Shown in pieces: positions 6,640 through 13,167 of a stretch of DNA of 13,430 nucleotides. How positions within the stretch are numbered: position 1 is the stretch's first letter; each line of letters begins with the position of its first letter. The DNA is from Bacillota bacterium (GTDB taxonomy: Bacteria; Bacillota; Clostridia; Christensenellales; Aristaeellaceae): contig JAEYPB010000022.1 of the NCBI GenBank assembly GCA_023411175.1, positions 1-13,430 of the forward strand. Direction: 5' to 3'. The notes under the pieces are model-generated. The model was not told the origin of the DNA and ran no database searches. It was given only the letters and a program-made list of their open reading frames with translations. The position numbers and the translations under genes were made by a program.

Positions 6640-7745
6640 ACCATGTAAAACAGCTCGGCCTGGGCATGATGCGGCTGCCCACCGCAAACGGAGAGATCGA
6701 CTTTGCCCATACCTGCCGCATGGTGGACAGCTTCATTGAAGCCGGCGGCGTGTGGTTTGACACCGCCTGGGGCTACCACAACGAAAAGAGCGAGCCCACC
6801 GTCCGCCGGAGCGTGACCGAGCGCTACCCCAGGGATTCGTTCCTGCTGGCGACCAAGCTGCCCGTGTGGCTCGTCAAGGGCGAGGACGACCCGGAGCGGC
6901 TCACCCAGGAGCAGCTGAGGCGCACCGGCGCGGAATACTTCGACCGCTACATGCTGCACGCGCTGAACGGCGGCCGCCTGGAGGATCTCGAGAAGTTCAA
7001 GGTGTGGGACTTCCTGAAGGGCCTCAAGGAGCGGGGCATCGCCAGAAAGATCGGCTTCTCGTTCCACGACACCGCGGACGTGCTGGAAAAGATCCTTTCC
7101 GCCCATCCGGGGCTTGATTTTGTGCAGCTTCAGATCAACTACCTGGACTGGGAGGACGACAAGGTCCAGTCCCGCAAGTGCTATGAGACCGCCCGCGCCC
7201 ATGGCTTGGACGTCATCGTGATGGAGCCGGTCAAGGGCGGCATGCTGGGCGCGCTGCCGGAGAATGTGTCGAGGCCGCTGCGCGCCGTCCATCCGGACTG
7301 GTCGGACGCCCGCTGGGCCCTCGCCTTCTGCATGTCCCTGCCCGGCGTCGCCACGATCCTGAGCGGCATGTCCAATTCCGAGCAGCTGGAGGACAACCTG
7401 AACACCTTCAAAAACTTCGAGCCGCTGACCGACGCCGACCGTACGGCGCTTAACGAGGCGCTGACGATCCTGAAGGCGATGCCGTCCATTCCCTGCACCG
7501 GCTGCGCCTACTGCGTGGACAGCTGCCCGCAGAAGATCAACATCCCCGAAATCTTCAAAACCGCCACCGGCGTCATGCGTTTCGGCCCCCAGCCGGGGCT
7601 GATGGGCCACTATGCCTGGGTGGTCTCGGAGGGCAGCGGCCGGGCGAACGAATGCATCGCCTGCCACGCCTGCGAGGGCAACTGTCCGCAGAGCCTGGAG
7701 ATCGCCAACCTGATGACCGGGTGCGCGGAGCTGCTCGACGTGTAA
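6636..7745 (+). CDS. Aldo/keto reductase with two C-terminal [4Fe-4S] motifs
   Basis: The 369-residue protein has an aldo/keto reductase barrel with the tetrad Asp42 (FDTAWGY), Tyr47, Lys74 (ATKLP) and His108 (MLHAL). NAD(P)H-binding sequences lie near residues 194-201 (IVMEPVKGG) and 237-250 (GVATILSGMSNSEQ). A C-terminal ferredoxin-like region carries two CxxCxxCxxxCP motifs, Cys287/290/293/297 and Cys340/343/346/350, each able to hold a [4Fe-4S] cluster. Such oxidoreductases are common in anaerobes; the physiological substrate and electron partner are unknown. AAGGAGG lies seven bases before ATG 6636, inside the end of the permease gene, and the two genes overlap by four bases. The pair forms one operon closed by a strong terminator. 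Confidence 0.92.
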   Translation: MNHVKQLGLGMMRLPTANGEIDFAHTCRMVDSFIEAGGVWFDTAWGYHNEKSEPTVRRSVTERYPRDSFLLATKLPVWLVKGEDDPERLTQEQLRRTGAEYFDRYMLHALNGGRLEDLEKFKVWDFLKGLKERGIARKIGFSFHDTADVLEKILSAHPGLDFVQLQINYLDWEDDKVQSRKCYETARAHGLDVIVMEPVKGGMLGALPENVSRPLRAVHPDWSDARWALAFCMSLPGVATILSGMSNSEQLEDNLNTFKNFEPLTDADRTALNEALTILKAMPSIPCTGCAYCVDSCPQKINIPEIFKTATGVMRFGPQPGLMGHYAWVVSEGSGRANECIACHACEGNCPQSLEIANLMTGCAELLDV

Positions 7746-7785
7746 CCGGATTCACGCCGAAAGCCCTTTCGGCGCATGGCATCAA

Positions 7786-7827
7786 AAAACCCTGCGGCTT
7801 TCGCATCGAAACCGCAGGGTTTTCGAT
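7786..7827 (+). terminator. Strong, probably bidirectional terminator after the reductase
   Basis: AAAACCCTGCGG (7786-7797) pairs perfectly with CCGCAGGGTTTT (7812-7823). Inside, TTTCG (7799-7803) and CGAAA (7807-7811) can extend the helix around a three-base loop, leaving one bulged C. The A tract on the left and T tract on the right suit termination in both directions. A smaller hairpin, GCCGAAAG/CTTTCGGC (7756-7773), lies between the stop codon and this terminator. Confidence 0.88.
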
Positions 7828-7880
7828 TCCTTGGCGTATGCCTTCTTTACATGAATGGGCTGGTGTGCCCTTGTCGGAAA

Positions 7881-7889
7881 TGCTATAAT
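7881..7889 (+). promoter_or_regulatory. Extended -10 promoter of the polyol-phosphate operon
   Basis: TGCTATAAT (7881-7889) is a perfect extended -10 element (TGnTATAAT). No convincing -35 box is present at the expected spacing, as is typical for extended -10 promoters that rely on an activator or act alone. Start would be near 7896, leaving about 34 bases of leader before ATG 7930. Confidence 0.65.
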
Positions 7890-7929
7890 TATGAACGATA
7901 AGGTATGCCAATTCGAGGAGGAAGACGGT

Positions 7930-8712
7930 ATGTCTGATTGTAAGCGGCTGAAGGACCGCGTGGTGGTCATCACCGGCGCGGCGCAGGGCCTGGGCGAAGC
8001 GCTGGCCAAAAGGCTTTCCGATGAGGGCGCGAAGGTGGTCGTAGCCGACATGAACTACGAGGCGGCGCAGGCCGTCGCGGCGTCGCTTTCGGACGCCATC
8101 GCCGTGAAGGTCAACGTGACCAGCTATGAGGACTGCGAAGCGATGGCGAAGGCCGCGGCTGAAAAATACGGCCGGATCGACCTGATGGTCTCCAACGCCG
8201 CCATCCTCATCTCCGGCGCCATCGAGGAAATGACCTACCAGCAGTTTTCAAAGGTCGTGGACGTCAACCTGAACGGCTATTTCAACACCTGCAAGGCCGT
8301 CGTCCCCTACATGCGCAAAAACGGCAAGGGCTCGATCGTCCAGATCAACTCCAAGTCCGGCAAGAAGGGCTCCGCCAAGAACTGCGCCTACGCGGCGTCG
8401 AAATTCGGCGGCGTGGGGCTGACCCAGTCGCTGGCGCTGGAGCTGGCGGATGAGGGCATCCGCATCAATTCGATCTGCCCCGGCAACCTTCTGGACAGCC
8501 CGCTGTGGGTCAACTCGCTCTATGAGCAGTACGCCCGCAACCAGGGCACCACGAAGGAGAAAATCCGCGAAAAGTACATTAACCAGGTGCCCATGAAGCG
8601 CGGCTGCCAGTACGAGGACGTGGCGAACCTGATGGTTTTCCTCCTGTCCGACGAGGCATCCTACATGACCGGCCAGGCCATCAACGTTACCGGCGGCCAG
8701 CAGTTGACCTGA
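7930..8712 (+). CDS. SDR dehydrogenase resembling sorbitol-6-phosphate 2-dehydrogenase (SrlD/SorD)
   Basis: The 260-residue protein is a classical short-chain dehydrogenase: TGAAQGLG cofactor motif (15-22), Asp40 after the second strand (favouring NAD+), SNAA (88-91), and the Ser141, Tyr154, Lys158 catalytic set. Segments QINSKSGK, KFGGVGLTQSLALELA, GNLLDSP, YINQVPMKRGC and TGQAINVTGGQ match what I recall of E. coli SrlD. This supports the reaction D-sorbitol-6-phosphate + NAD+ to fructose-6-phosphate. ATG 7930 has AGGAGG (7916-7921) eight bases upstream; earlier in-frame starts lie before or at the promoter. It is the first gene of the operon, followed after 11 bases by the next dehydrogenase. 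The exact hexitol-phosphate stereochemistry is inferred. Confidence 0.8.
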   Translation: MSDCKRLKDRVVVITGAAQGLGEALAKRLSDEGAKVVVADMNYEAAQAVAASLSDAIAVKVNVTSYEDCEAMAKAAAEKYGRIDLMVSNAAILISGAIEEMTYQQFSKVVDVNLNGYFNTCKAVVPYMRKNGKGSIVQINSKSGKKGSAKNCAYAASKFGGVGLTQSLALELADEGIRINSICPGNLLDSPLWVNSLYEQYARNQGTTKEKIREKYINQVPMKRGCQYEDVANLMVFLLSDEASYMTGQAINVTGGQQLT

Positions 8713-8723
8713 CGGAGGAAAAC

Positions 8724-9881
8724 ATGGACAGACCCGTCATCATCTGGGGCGCGGGGAAGATCGGCCGCGGCTTCATCGCGGAGGTTTTCGGCCGTCCCGG
8801 CTATCAAATCACCTTCGTGGACATGATGCGCCCGCTGATCGAGTCGCTCCAGTCGGCCGATGGATACACCATCTGGAAGGCCGAAAACACCGGCGTTTCC
8901 AGCGTCCGCGTCGAGCAGTACGACGCGCTGCACATCGACGACGGCGTAGAGATCATGCGGAAAATGCTGGGGCCGAACCCCATCGTCTCCGCGGCGGTGC
9001 ACGCGTCGATGCTGGAATCGCTGGCGGACATGCTGGCCCCCTACATCCGCGCCCGCGCGATGAAGACGCCCGACGAGCCGATGGACATCCTGCTCAGCGT
9101 CAACCAAATGATGCCCGAAGTGGCGTTTTACGGGGCGCTGGAACGGGTATTCTCCGGAGAGGACGCGGTGCTCCGCTACGTCCGGGAAAAGCTGGGGCTT
9201 TCGGTGACGGTGGTCATGCGCATCGTGCCCCAGGCGCCGAAGGCTTACCTCGAAAAAGACCCGCTGGCGGTGTTCACCAACGGCTTTCCCGAGCTGGTGG
9301 CGGACAGAAAGGGCTTCCGCGGCCCGCTGCCGCAGAGCCCGATGCTGCGCCTCACCGACCACATCGAGGCCGAGGAAGTGCGCAAGATCTACACCCTCAA
9401 CATGGTGCACGCCACCGCCGCCTACCTGGGCGATCCGGGAAGGTTCACGTTCATCCGCGAGGCCGCTTTGGACCCGGTGCTCGCCCCGCAGCTTCACCAG
9501 GCGCTGGACGAGGCCGCCGTGGGGCTCTCCGGCGAATACGGCTTCTCCACGGAGGACATGGCCGCCTGGACGGAGCGCATGATGGGGCTGATCAAAAACC
9601 CCCACATGACCGACGACCTGATCCGCCTGGGCGCGGACAGCCTGCGAAAACTCGGCCCGGACGACCGGCTTGTGGGCGCGGCCCGGCTCTCCATCAAGCA
9701 CGGCGGCCACCCCGCCACCATCGCCCGCGCCATCCGCAGGGGCTTCCTCTACGAAAACGGAGACGAGGGTACCCAGCGCGTGCGCGCCGTCTACCGGGAA
9801 AAAGGGCTTCCCGGCGCGCTGGCCGAAATTTGCGGGCTCTCCCCCGACGAACCACTCTACGACATGGTACTCAAAGCATAA
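8724..9881 (+). CDS. Mannitol-1-phosphate dehydrogenase family (long-chain polyol dehydrogenase)
   Basis: The 385-residue protein has an N-terminal Rossmann motif, GAGKIGRGF (9-17), and the family's catalytic pattern K-x4-N-x2-H as Lys221, Asn226, His229 (RKIYTLNMVHATAAYLG). Length and layout match MtlD, which oxidizes mannitol-1-phosphate to fructose-6-phosphate with NAD+. Compared from memory with E. coli MtlD, two usually conserved spots differ. The CEN motif region reads SVNQMM (125-130), and the Asp of VDRIVP is Met165 (VVMRIVP). The substrate may therefore not be mannitol-1-phosphate. GGAGG lies five bases before ATG 8724. The gene sits between an SDR and a zinc-type dehydrogenase, with 11- and 12-base gaps, indicating one transcript. 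Confidence 0.78.
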   Translation: MDRPVIIWGAGKIGRGFIAEVFGRPGYQITFVDMMRPLIESLQSADGYTIWKAENTGVSSVRVEQYDALHIDDGVEIMRKMLGPNPIVSAAVHASMLESLADMLAPYIRARAMKTPDEPMDILLSVNQMMPEVAFYGALERVFSGEDAVLRYVREKLGLSVTVVMRIVPQAPKAYLEKDPLAVFTNGFPELVADRKGFRGPLPQSPMLRLTDHIEAEEVRKIYTLNMVHATAAYLGDPGRFTFIREAALDPVLAPQLHQALDEAAVGLSGEYGFSTEDMAAWTERMMGLIKNPHMTDDLIRLGADSLRKLGPDDRLVGAARLSIKHGGHPATIARAIRRGFLYENGDEGTQRVRAVYREKGLPGALAEICGLSPDEPLYDMVLKA

Positions 9882-9893
9882 GGAGGGTTTCCC

Positions 9894-11153
9894 ATGAAGA
9901 CCACCGCTGTAAGGCTGTACGGCAAGAACGACCTTCGCCTCGAAAGTTTTGAGCTGCCGGCGCTGAAGGAAGACGAGATCCTGGTCAGGATTATCTCGGA
10001 CAGCATCTGCATGTCCACCTACAAAGCCACCATTCAGGGCAGCGACCACAAGCGCGTGCCGGACGACATCGCGGTAAACCCCATCGTCATCGGCCACGAG
10101 TTCTGCGGCGACATCGTCGAAGTTGGCGCGAAGTGGGCCGACAAGTACAAGGCCGGCGACAAGTTCACCATCCAGCCGGCGCTGAACTACAAGGGCTCCA
10201 TGGCCACCCCCGGCTACGCCTACCCCTACATGGGCGGCGCGATGACCTACTGCATCCTGGCCCCCGAGGTCATGGAGATGAACTGCCTTCTGGACTACAA
10301 GGCGCCCGCCTACTTCTACGGCTCGGTTTCGGAGCCCCTCTCCTGCATCGTGGGCACCTACCACGCCATATACCACACCCAGATGGGCAAGTATGACCAC
10401 CTGATGGGCATCAAGGAGGGCGGCTCGATGGCCATCCTCGCCGGCGCGGGCCCCATGGGCCTGGGCGCGATCGACTACGCCATCCACTGCGACCGGAAGC
10501 CCGGCCTCCTGGTCGTCACCGACATCGACCAGCCGCGGCTCGACCGCGCCGCCTCCATCTACACCGTGGAAGAGGCCGCGAAGAACGGCGTGAAGCTGAT
10601 CTACCTCAACACCAAGGTGGACGACCCGGTTCAGCTGCTCTTGGGCCAGAACGGCGGCAAGGGCTACGACGACGTGCTGGTGTTCGCGCCGGTGGCGGCG
10701 GTCATCGAGCAGGGCGACAAGATCCTGGGCTACGACGGCTGCCTGAACTTCTTCGCGGGCCCCACCAACACCCAGCTCACCGCCCAGTTCAACTTCTACA
10801 ACGTGCACTACAACGCGACCCACCTGGTGGGCACCTCCGGCGGCAACACGGCCGACATGATCGAGTCCCTCGAGATGATCGCGGACGGCAAGCTGAACCC
10901 CTCCGGCATGATCACCCACATCGGCGGGCTGGATGCGGTCATCGACACCACCCTGAACCTGCCCAAGATCCCCGGCGGCAAGAAGCTGATCTACACCGGC
11001 ATTTCGATGCCGCTGACCGCCATCGACGACTTTGCCGAAAAGGGCAAGGCCGACCCCCTGTTCGCGAAGCTCGCCGAGCTCTGCCCGGACAGGCTGTGGA
11101 CGAAGGAAGCCGAGGACTACCTGCTGGCGAGCGCCGCGCCGATCACGGTGTAA
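9894..11153 (+). CDS. L-sorbose-1-phosphate reductase-like zinc dehydrogenase (SorE-like)
   Basis: The 419-residue protein is a medium-chain (zinc-type) dehydrogenase. Likely catalytic zinc ligands are Cys39 (SICMS), His68-Glu69 (GHEF) and Glu147 (SEPLSC); the four-Cys structural zinc lobe is absent. The cofactor fold has GAGPMGLGAI (184-193) and Asp210. Long stretches match my memory of enterobacterial SorE: ISDSICMST, HKRVPDD, GYDDV, CLNFFAGPT, FNFYNVHYN, THIGGLDAV, LPKIPGGKKLIY and MPLTAIDDFAEKGK. SorE reduces L-sorbose-1-phosphate to sorbitol-6-phosphate, which the first gene of this operon would then oxidize to fructose-6-phosphate. AGGAGG (9881-9886) overlaps the preceding stop codon and lies seven bases before ATG 9894. 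A terminator-like hairpin follows. Confidence 0.82.
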   Translation: MKTTAVRLYGKNDLRLESFELPALKEDEILVRIISDSICMSTYKATIQGSDHKRVPDDIAVNPIVIGHEFCGDIVEVGAKWADKYKAGDKFTIQPALNYKGSMATPGYAYPYMGGAMTYCILAPEVMEMNCLLDYKAPAYFYGSVSEPLSCIVGTYHAIYHTQMGKYDHLMGIKEGGSMAILAGAGPMGLGAIDYAIHCDRKPGLLVVTDIDQPRLDRAASIYTVEEAAKNGVKLIYLNTKVDDPVQLLLGQNGGKGYDDVLVFAPVAAVIEQGDKILGYDGCLNFFAGPTNTQLTAQFNFYNVHYNATHLVGTSGGNTADMIESLEMIADGKLNPSGMITHIGGLDAVIDTTLNLPKIPGGKKLIYTGISMPLTAIDDFAEKGKADPLFAKLAELCPDRLWTKEAEDYLLASAAPITV

Positions 11154-11183
11154 AAAACGCCGGATTTCTCTAATAGTATCTAT

Positions 11184-11209
11184 GAAAATGCCCGCTTGCG
11201 GGCATTTTC
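11184..11209 (+). terminator. Hairpin terminator after the SorE-like gene
   Basis: GAAAATGCCCGC (11184-11195) and GCGGGCATTTTC (11198-11209) form a perfect 12-base inverted repeat with only two bases between arms, ending in TTTT. The A and T tracts allow function in both directions. It lies 30 bases past the stop, so psuK and psuG may be partly uncoupled from the dehydrogenase genes. Confidence 0.75.
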
Positions 11210-11275
11210 AAGTGGGGGAGTCCAGAGGGCATGCCCTCTGGCGGGGCGCGGGGCGGCGCCCTGCCGTCTCCCCCT
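11184..11275 (+). repeat. Multi-hairpin intergenic element, copy 1
   Basis: Three hairpins follow one another: the 12-base terminator-like stem (11184-11209), the perfect 20-base palindrome CCAGAGGGCATGCCCTCTGG (11222-11241), and a G/C-rich stem around 11249-11263. Blocks AAAATGCCCGC, GCGGGCATT, TCCAGAGGG and CCCTCTGGCGGG recur in the same order, inverted, at 13083-13167. This element fills the space between sorE and psuK, and no clear promoter for psuK is visible in it. Confidence 0.7.
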
Positions 11276-11292
11276 CCTTGAGGAGGTTTTGC

Positions 11293-12138
11293 ATGGGCTA
11301 CATCGCCGTGGTGGGCGCGCTCAACATCGACATCATCGGCACGGCCTTTGACGAGCCGCTGCCGGGGGACAGTAGCCCCGGACTCGTCCGCGTCACGGCG
11401 GGTGGCGTCGGGCGCAACATCGCCCGGACGCTCATAAGGCTCGGAGACGAGGTGGAGCTGATCGCCCCTGTCGCCGGAGGCACAGACGGCGCCTTCGCCC
11501 GCGCGGACTGCGAGAGGCTGGGCATCCGCCTTTCGGGCGCGCTGGAGGCGGCGGAAAGCTGCCGCTACCTGTGCGTCAACGGGCCGGAGGGTTCGCTGCG
11601 CCTCGCGGTCAACGACATGGCGGCGATGGCACACCTTACCCCGGAGGCGATCGACCGCCGAAAGGCCCTTCTGGACGGCGCGGAGGCGATCGTCCTCGAC
11701 GCCAACCTGACCGAAGAGGCGCTGACCCATCTCGCCCGGAGCGCCACACGGCCCCTCGTGGCCGACCCGGTGTCCGCGCCCAAGGCCGCGCGCCTGAAGG
11801 CGGCGCTAAGCTTCCTGACCGCCATCAAGCCCAACCGCGCCGAGGCCGCGGCGCTGACCGGCCTTCCGGCGGACAGCGCGCCGGAGGCGCTTGCCCGCGC
11901 GCTCCTTGACCTGGGCGTGCGCCATGTGTACCTGTCACTGGGCGAAGAGGGGCTTCTCTACGCCGGGCGGGCGGAGCATTTTCGAGAGCCAAGCCGCGCG
12001 GTGCGCGCGGTCAACTTCAATGGCTGCGGCGACGCCGCCACCGCCGCCGTCGCCCACGGCGTCGCCCGGGGGCTCATGCCCCGGGACATCGCGACGCTGG
12101 CCATGCGCGAGGCGGCGGCGCAGGCGCTGGAACCGTAG
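11293..12138 (+). CDS. Pseudouridine kinase-like PfkB-family sugar kinase
   Basis: The 281-residue protein is a ribokinase/PfkB-family kinase: N-terminal strand and substrate Asp13 (VGALNIDIIG), GGVGRNIA (37-44), VLDANL (134-139), ADPVSAPKAAR (157-167), KPNRAEAAALTG (179-190) and the anion-hole/catalytic segment NGCGDAA (243-249) with Asp247 as base. The ADPVS..KA.R pattern and the adjacent psuG favour PsuK, which phosphorylates pseudouridine at the 5' position. Two oddities stand out: Cys245 replaces the usual Ala of GAGD, and the C-terminus stops soon after the last helix, shorter than the roughly 310 residues of E. coli PsuK. ATG 11293 has AGGAGG (11281-11286) six bases upstream. psuG follows after 29 bases. 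Confidence 0.82.
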   Translation: MGYIAVVGALNIDIIGTAFDEPLPGDSSPGLVRVTAGGVGRNIARTLIRLGDEVELIAPVAGGTDGAFARADCERLGIRLSGALEAAESCRYLCVNGPEGSLRLAVNDMAAMAHLTPEAIDRRKALLDGAEAIVLDANLTEEALTHLARSATRPLVADPVSAPKAARLKAALSFLTAIKPNRAEAAALTGLPADSAPEALARALLDLGVRHVYLSLGEEGLLYAGRAEHFREPSRAVRAVNFNGCGDAATAAVAHGVARGLMPRDIATLAMREAAAQALEP

Positions 12139-12167
12139 CACCCATCGACCGCGATTGGAGGCGTATC

Positions 12168-13079
12168 ATGAACAGGCATCTTCTGATCTCCGAAGAAGTC
12201 AGGGCGGCCCTCGCCCAAGGGAAGCCCGTGGTGGCGCTGGAGTCCACCATCATCTCCCACGGCATGCCCTACCCCCAGAACGTTGAAACCGCGCTGAAGG
12301 TGGAACAGACCGTACGCGAGAGCGGCGCGGTGCCCGCCACCATCGCGGTTTTAGGCGGCAAGCTGTGCGCGGGGCTTACAAAAGATCAGATCGAGTACCT
12401 CGGGAAGCTGGGCACGAAGGCCGCGAAGGCCAGCCGGCGCGACCTGCCGGTGCTGGTCGCTAAGAAGATGGACGGCGCGACCACCGTGGCGGCTACCATG
12501 ATCATCGCCGCGCTGGCGGGCATCCCGGTCTTCGCCACCGGCGGCGTCGGCGGCGTACACCGGGGCGCGGAGGTCACGATGGACATCTCCGCCGACCTGG
12601 ACGAGCTGGCGGAGACCGCCGTGGTCGTGGTCTGCGCGGGCTGCAAGTCGATCCTCGACCTCAAGCTCACCCTCGAATACCTCGAGACCCGCGGCGTGCC
12701 GGTGATCGGCTACAAAACGGACGAACTGCCCGCCTTCTACACCCGAAAGAGCGGCCTTCCCGTGGACTTCCGGCTCGACACGCCGGAGGAGATTGCCGCC
12801 GCCTTCGACGCGAAGCGGGAGATGAACCTCGCCGGCGGCATGCTGGTGACAAACCCCATCCCCGAGGAATACTCGATGGACCCCGACGTCATCAACCGCG
12901 CCATCGACGACGCCGTGGCCGAGGCCGACCGCCTCAAAATCGGCGGCAAGGCGCTGACGCCATTCCTCCTGGACAAGATCCAGAAGATTACCGGCGGCGA
13001 CAGCCTCGCCTCGAACATCCAGCTGGTTCTGAACAACGCCCGCCTGGCCGCGAGGATTGCCGCGGCGCTCAAGAAGTAA
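12168..13079 (+). CDS. Pseudouridine-5'-phosphate glycosidase
   Basis: The 303-residue protein matches PsuG (YeiN/IndA family) over its full length: ALESTIISHGMPYPQN (24-38), KASRRDL (87-93), GATTVAATM (103-111), FATGGVGGVHRGA (122-134), CAGCKSILD (156-164), GYKTDELPAFY (181-191), NPIPEEYSM (229-237) and GKALTPFLL (260-268). By a constant offset of six, Glu25, Lys87 and Lys160 correspond to Glu31, Lys93 and the Schiff-base Lys166 that I recall for E. coli PsuG; Asp139 and Asp143 are likely metal ligands. It cleaves the C-C glycosidic bond of pseudouridine-5'-phosphate to uracil and ribose-5-phosphate. GGAGG (12157-12161) lies six bases before ATG 12168. It acts directly after the upstream kinase. 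Confidence 0.93.
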   Translation: MNRHLLISEEVRAALAQGKPVVALESTIISHGMPYPQNVETALKVEQTVRESGAVPATIAVLGGKLCAGLTKDQIEYLGKLGTKAAKASRRDLPVLVAKKMDGATTVAATMIIAALAGIPVFATGGVGGVHRGAEVTMDISADLDELAETAVVVVCAGCKSILDLKLTLEYLETRGVPVIGYKTDELPAFYTRKSGLPVDFRLDTPEEIAAAFDAKREMNLAGGMLVTNPIPEEYSMDPDVINRAIDDAVAEADRLKIGGKALTPFLLDKIQKITGGDSLASNIQLVLNNARLAARIAAALKK

Positions 13080-13082
13080 CGC

Positions 13083-13167
13083 GGAGGGCTCCGCCCTCCA
13101 AACCTCCCGCCAGAGGGATTGAATCCCTCTGGACGCCCTCACCAATGCCCGCTGACGCGGGCATTTT
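13083..13167 (-). repeat. Multi-hairpin intergenic element, copy 2 (inverted)
   Basis: Hairpins GGAGGGC/GCCCTCC (13083-13099), CCAGAGGGATT/AATCCCTCTGG (13110-13132) and AATGCCCGC/GCGGGCATT (13144-13165) follow one another. Read on the minus strand, blocks AAAATGCCCGC, GCGGGCATT, TCCAGAGGG and CCCTCTGGCGGG appear in the same order as at 11184-11275. Loop and spacer bases differ while the arms are kept, as expected of a dispersed structured repeat. The two copies face each other around psuK-psuG. Confidence 0.7.
13144..13167 (+). terminator. Terminator after psuG
   Basis: AATGCCCGC (13144-13152), loop TGAC and GCGGGCATT (13157-13165) form a nine-base stem, continuing into TTTTGCTTTATT. It lies about 65 bases past the psuG stop and should end the psuKG transcript. 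Confidence 0.75.

Noticed and set aside
5287..6687. 466-codon minus-strand open frame opposite the permease
   Set aside because: Very rich in His, Asp and Arg, typical of an antisense shadow of a membrane-protein gene in G+C-rich DNA; no motif is recognisable.
8661..10919. Long minus-strand open frame opposite the dehydrogenase genes
   Set aside because: It is the shadow of three well-recognised plus-strand genes; its composition is low-complexity and lacks any family motif or ribosome site.
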